From positions 62,001 through 126,000 of the forward strand of contig JAWCQZ010000005.1 in NCBI GenBank assembly GCA_038869515.1: a stretch of 64,000 nucleotides of DNA, given 5' to 3'. The stretch is from JAWCQZ01 sp038869515 [NCBI: Halobacteria archaeon]. Lineage in GTDB: Archaea > Halobacteriota > Syntropharchaeia > JACQPP01. The position numbers were made by a program, and so were the translations under genes. Shown in pieces: positions 59,477 to 64,000 of this stretch. The notes under the pieces are model-generated. The model made no database searches, was not told where the DNA came from, and saw only the letters and a program-made list of their open reading frames with translations. How positions within the stretch are numbered: the first letter of the stretch is position 1; every line of letters begins with the position of its first letter.

Positions 59477-59512
59477 TCATCCTAAACCGTGGAGGGAAGC
59501 CGGTTTTCGCAT
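59477..59512 (-). CRISPR. Degenerate terminal CRISPR repeat
   Basis: Only GGTTTTCGCAT, the last 11 bases of the repeat unit, is preserved. It is followed by a 35-bp spacer-sized gap before the first intact repeat. Degenerate repeats usually mark the end far from the leader. Confidence 0.6.
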
Positions 59513-59547
59513 GTCGCAGAGAGAATCCTTAACGATTCCTCACGGAA

Positions 59548-62500
59548 GTGCTCAACGCCTTTCGGCATCAGAGGTTTTCGCATAGGAAAAAGGGCGGCAA
59601 GGGCGGCCTGCTCGGATTGTAGGTGCTCAACGCCTTTCGGCATCAGAGGTTTTCGCATCCTCCGGGGGGGAGTAGGTTTAAGCCGATGGAGCGTGTGCTC
59701 AACGCCTTTCGGCATCAGAGGTTTTCGCATGCCGCCGGACGAAGCCCCCGACCGCGTGGGGTCATAGTGCTCAACGCCTTTCGGCATCAGAGGTTTTCGC
59801 ATGGCCTTGGTCGTCTGCTTCTCGGCCTTTTTTTCGGTTTTGTGCTCAACGCCTTTCGGCATCAGAGGTTTTCGCATTTCTCGATACGACGACATAAATC
59901 CGAGTCGGCTCGAAGTGCTCAACGCCTTTCGGCATCAGAGGTTTTCGCATCCGGATAGCATCAACACCATTCCCAGCATATGACTGTGCTCAACGCCTTT
60001 CGGCATCAGAGGTTTTCGCATTTCAGGATGGCATCCATCCGGGCCTTTTCGTATCTCTCTTGTGCTCAACGCCTTTCGGCATCAGAGGTTTTCGCATCCG
60101 GGCTTACCGGCCCGGGTCGGGGTGTTGGTTTGGTGCTCAACGCCTTTCGGCATCAGAGGTTTTCGCATGCCTTGGTCGTCTGCTTCTCGGCCTTTTGGTT
60201 GGTTTTGTGCTCAACGCCTTTCGGCATCAGAGGTTTTCGCATGCTTTGTCAAGGACTCCGGCGGTCGTTTGGCGGAGTGCTCAACGCCTTTCGGCATCAG
60301 AGGTTTTCGCATGCCTTGGTCGTCTGCTTCTCGGCCTTTTGGTTGGTTTTGTGCTCAACGCCTTTCGGCATCAGAGGTTTTCGCATCAGGCTTGCCATAT
60401 CGACCGGCATCCGGCGGGAGGAGTGCTCAACGCCTTTCGGCATCAGAGGTTTTCGCATGCGCTTCCACGCGCGCGGGCTGGACCCGAGCCACTAGTGCTC
60501 AACGCCTTTCGGCATCAGAGGTTTTCGCATAGGCGCTCGTCTGACTGCTTTTAACCCCCCGAAAAGTGCTCAACGCCTTTCGGCATCAGAGGTTTTCGCA
60601 TGTGGGGGCGCCGGAGACCCCAGGATTCTGGGGGCTGTGCTCAACGCCTTTCGGCATCAGAGGTTTTCGCATTGCTCACGGCCAAAAGGCCGATTGTCGG
60701 TGTCACGAGGTGCTCAACGCCTTTCGGCATCAGAGGTTTTCGCATTAAATAGTGGCGGCGAGTAGTGGTTACGATATGACAAGTGCTCAACGCCTTTCGG
60801 CATCAGAGGTTTTCGCATTTCAGGATGGCATCCATCCGGGCCTTTTCGTATCTCTCTTGTGCTCAACGCCTTTCGGCATCAGAGGTTTTCGCATCCGGGC
60901 TTACCGGCCCGGGTCGGGGTGTTGGTTTGGTGCTCAACGCCTTTCGGCATCAGAGGTTTTCGCATGCCTTGGTCGTCTGCTTCTCGGCCTTTTGGTTGGT
61001 TTTGTGCTCAACGCCTTTCGGCATCAGAGGTTTTCGCATGCTTTGTCAAGGACTCCGGCGGTCGTTTGGCGGAGTGCTCAACGCCTTTCGGCATCAGAGG
61101 TTTTCGCATGCCTTGGTCGTCTGCTTCTCGGCCTTTTGGTTGGTTTTGTGCTCAACGCCTTTCGGCATCAGAGGTTTTCGCATCAGGCTTGCCATATCGA
61201 CCGGCATCCGGCGGGAGGAGTGCTCAACGCCTTTCGGCATCAGAGGTTTTCGCATGCGCTTCCACGCGCGCGGGCTGGACCCGAGCCACTAGTGCTCAAC
61301 GCCTTTCGGCATCAGAGGTTTTCGCATAGGCGCTCGTCTGACTGCTTTTAACCCCCCGAAAAGTGCTCAACGCCTTTCGGCATCAGAGGTTTTCGCATGT
61401 GGGGGCGCCGGAGACCCCAGGATTCTGGGGGCTGTGCTCAACGCCTTTCGGCATCAGAGGTTTTCGCATTGCTCACGGCCAAAAGGCCGATTGTCGGTGT
61501 CACGAGGTGCTCAACGCCTTTCGGCATCAGAGGTTTTCGCATTAAATAGTGGCGGCGAGTAGTGGTTACGATATGACAAGTGCTCAACGCCTTTCGGCAT
61601 CAGAGGTTTTCGCATCGCAAGAGGTTGGGAGAGATTCTTGTCAACAACGACAAGTGCTCAACGCCTTTCGGCATCAGAGGTTTTCGCATGTGAACCCCGG
61701 GCAAGACGGGGACATGCTGGCAGAGGTGTGCTCAACGCCTTTCGGCATCAGAGGTTTTCGCATCGTCTGCTTCTCGGCCTTCTTTTGGGTGGCCATTTGT
61801 GCTCAACGCCTTTCGGCATCAGAGGTTTTCGCATATCAGCCCCGGGCCGCCTCCAACGCTTCAGGGGCGTGCTCAACGCCTTTCGGCATCAGAGGTTTTC
61901 GCATCGGCGCGACGCGCGGCGTCTTTCAGCCGCGACCGCCTGAGTGCTCAACGCCTTTCGGCATCAGAGGTTTTCGCATACTCTCGCAATCACCGGCGGC
62001 GGCGGGAGGGCGACAATCGAGTGCTCAACGCCTTTCGGCATCAGAGGTTTTCGCATGGTGTAATCTGCGGGTGATAGGTTGTTCGGCCACCGTCGTGCTC
62101 AACGCCTTTCGGCATCAGAGGTTTTCGCATGGAACGATTTGTAGGCCCGATGTACGGTTCCGAGCCCTAGTGCTCAACGCCTTTCGGCATCAGAGGTTTT
62201 CGCATCGTGATGCAAGCCGCACTCAAGGCTGAACCTTCACAAATTAGTGCTCAACGCCTTTCGGCATCAGAGGTTTTCGCATGCCTGTCGTAGGCTATGC
62301 CTTCGGCTTTGGCCGGGGTGTGCTCAACGCCTTTCGGCATCAGAGGTTTTCGCATTCCGGGGTCTGGCGTCGGGCGTCCCTCGCCGCGATGGCGGCGTGC
62401 TCAACGCCTTTCGGCATCAGAGGTTTTCGCATGCGACTCTTCGTGGAGTGTCTGCGGGACAGGTCTGGGTGCTCAACGCCTTTCGGCATCAGAGGTTTTC

Positions 62501-64000
62501 GCATTCGAGCTGTTGCTCCACTGCGAAATGTTTCCGGCAGGTGCTCAACGCCTTTCGGCATCAGAGGTTTTCGCATGAGGTGGCGGCGGCGAGGGCGGCG
62601 GCGTGGTCGCGCTAGTGCTCAACGCCTTTCGGCATCAGAGGTTTTCGCATGTGGAAGCGACTCGCAGCGGCCCGCCGCCACAAGTGGAGTGCTCAACGCC
62701 TTTCGGCATCAGAGGTTTTCGCATGACGCCAGCGACGCGGTGACGGCGGGGAGTGGACGGGTCGCGTGCTCAACGCCTTTCGGCATCAGAGGTTTTCGCA
62801 TTAGCCCGCGCGCGTTGATACGCGCTACGGCGGACGTGTGCTCAACGCCTTTCGGCATCAGAGGTTTTCGCATAGTCCCACAAACGTTCACCGATGAGAG
62901 CCTCGCGTCCATGTGCTCAACGCCTTTCGGCATCAGAGGTTTTCGCATAGGCCAAGACCGCGCGGATTGTCTCGCGGCTTCGGATTGGGTGCTCAACGCC
63001 TTTCGGCATCAGAGGTTTTCGCATTCGGCCAGCACCGTATCAAGAGACGCCTGCAGCTCGGGTGCTCAACGCCTTTCGGCATCAGAGGTTTTCGCATGTG
63101 ACCGTGCCCCTGCCCGTCTCCCTCGGCGAGAAGCAGTGCTCAACGCCTTTCGGCATCAGAGGTTTTCGCATGGCCTTCTGCTGCTCGGCCTTCTTTCGGT
63201 TGGTTTTGTGCTCAACGCCTTTCGGCATCAGAGGTTTTCGCATATGACGGTTCGGGAGAAGCACGCAATCAATATCACCGAGTGCTCAACGCCTTTCGGC
63301 ATCAGAGGTTTTCGCATACGCCCAATTGGACGCCGAATTGACTTGTTAATTTGGGTGCTCAACGCCTTTCGGCATCAGAGGTTTTCGCATTTTGGTGTCA
63401 CCTCCTTGGCTCCCCGTTTGTTTTCGGTGCTCAACGCCTTTCGGCATCAGAGGTTTTCGCATGTCTTCACTGTCACCGATTCCGCGGGGACTCCCGTGTG
63501 CTCAACGCCTTTCGGCATCAGAGGTTTTCGCATGTCACCTCCCGCTCCCCGTTTGTCGTCGTAACATAAAGTGCTCAACGCCTTTCGGCATCAGAGGTTT
63601 TCGCATTGGCGACCCACGTGGCAGAGGCTCTCATCCACCCCGAGGTGCTCAACGCCTTTCGGCATCAGAGGTTTTCGCATATGGCTCCGTCGATGTACGG
63701 TTCTCCGGCCATCTTCCGGCATAGTGCTCAACGCCTTTCGGCATCAGAGGTTTTCGCATTCGGTGATGCGTCCGGGGGTCCGGGGGGAAGGGTCATCTAT
63801 GTGCTCAACGCCTTTCGGCATCAGAGGTTTTCGCATGGCCACCTTCTTGGCGCGCAGGATTTCCTCGATCGGGACTTGTGCTCAACGCCTTTCGGCATCA
63901 GAGGTTTTCGCATTAGAAAAACATGAGGACCTCACGGTAACTGAATAGGTGCTCAACGCCTTTCGGCATCAGAGGTTTTCGCATTTAAAATCCTGGGGAC
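59548..64000 (-). CRISPR. CRISPR array, 61 full repeats, continues past the window
   Basis: The 36-bp repeat (GTGCTCAACGCCTTTCGGCA then TCAGAGGTTTTCGCAT) occurs 61 times by my count, separated by spacers of about 34-43 bp. The last repeat ends at 63984 and a spacer continues off the edge. On the minus strand it has a GCC-GAAA-GGC hairpin with exactly eight bases (TTGAGCAC) after the extended stem. That fits Cas6 cleavage leaving an 8-nt handle. The minus strand is therefore the likely transcript, with the leader beyond 64000. No cas gene is present, so the type is unknown. Confidence 0.95.
60022..61615 (-). repeat. 797-bp exact tandem duplication within the CRISPR array
   Basis: Eleven spacer-repeat units at 60022-60818 are repeated at 60819-61615, every spacer in the same order. 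All equivalent repeats are 797 bp apart. Confidence 0.93.

Noticed and set aside
59440-59547. A CRISPR leader on the left side with the TTTAAAA box as promoter
   Set aside because: The repeat at this end is degenerate, the box fits the minus-strand transposase remnant, and the repeat hairpin favours the other strand. Not fully excluded.
59482-63948. Many open frames across the CRISPR array with repeated LNAFRHQRFSH or STPFGIRGFR
   Set aside because: They are translations of the 36-bp CRISPR repeat, not protein genes.

Overview
This window is archaeal and very GC-rich. The protein set is archaeal throughout: ribosomal protein S8e, two-subunit PheRS of the archaeal type, Rio1 kinase beside a Pno1-like KH protein, HerA, a stand-alone diadenylate cyclase, RAD55/KaiC-like ATPases, a PUA protein, PGF-CTERM surface proteins and tRNA genes without encoded CCA. 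Many genes have an AT-rich TATA box about 22-30 bp before the start codon, so leaderless transcripts seem common. The mix of respiratory metabolism and KaiC/GTPase/Roadblock signalling fits a high-GC euryarchaeon, perhaps Thermoplasmatota-like, but the lineage cannot be fixed from this sequence alone.

Layout. 0-3.5 kb: a cobalamin-binding protein, then a signalling cluster (KaiC-like protein, KaiC-GTPase fusion, Roadblock). 3.5-7.8 kb: S8e, a His-rich membrane protein, LarE, ThiI, tRNA-Thr, a lipoprotein. 7.8-15.3 kb: a pair of short-chain dehydrogenases (one lacking its catalytic Tyr), IlvD, an SDR-cupin-SCP2 operon, a hydrolase and an iron alcohol dehydrogenase. 15.3-22.2 kb: succinyl-CoA synthetase and succinate dehydrogenase (sdhCDAB). 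22-38.8 kb: mostly core genes (UDG, KH, Rio1, HerA, TrpA, DacZ, a GH94-like enzyme, PUA, PheT, PheS).

38.8-59.5 kb is accessory and scarred. It holds secreted or PGF-CTERM surface proteins, several of them frameshifted by short tandem duplications or a homopolymer, with duplicated C-terminal cassettes, fragments of IS66-, IS701- and DDE-type transposases and an integrase, and two VapBC-like toxin-antitoxin pairs. Intact genes lie among them: a glycogen debranching enzyme, a TrmB-like regulator, a KaiC protein, pntAa-pntAb-pntB transhydrogenase and a MaoC-CitE pair.

59.5-64 kb is a large CRISPR array (61 full 36-nt repeats) that runs off the window. It contains an exact 797-bp tandem duplication of eleven units. 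Several features suggest it is transcribed on the minus strand, with the leader beyond the right edge. No cas gene is visible.

Two dispersed repeat families cross these regions. One is a GC-rich hairpin element of about 65-90 bp; the other is an element found at gene 3' ends. One copy of the first family sits inside the 3' end of sdhA, where an AT-richer foreign gene tail has displaced the native tail.
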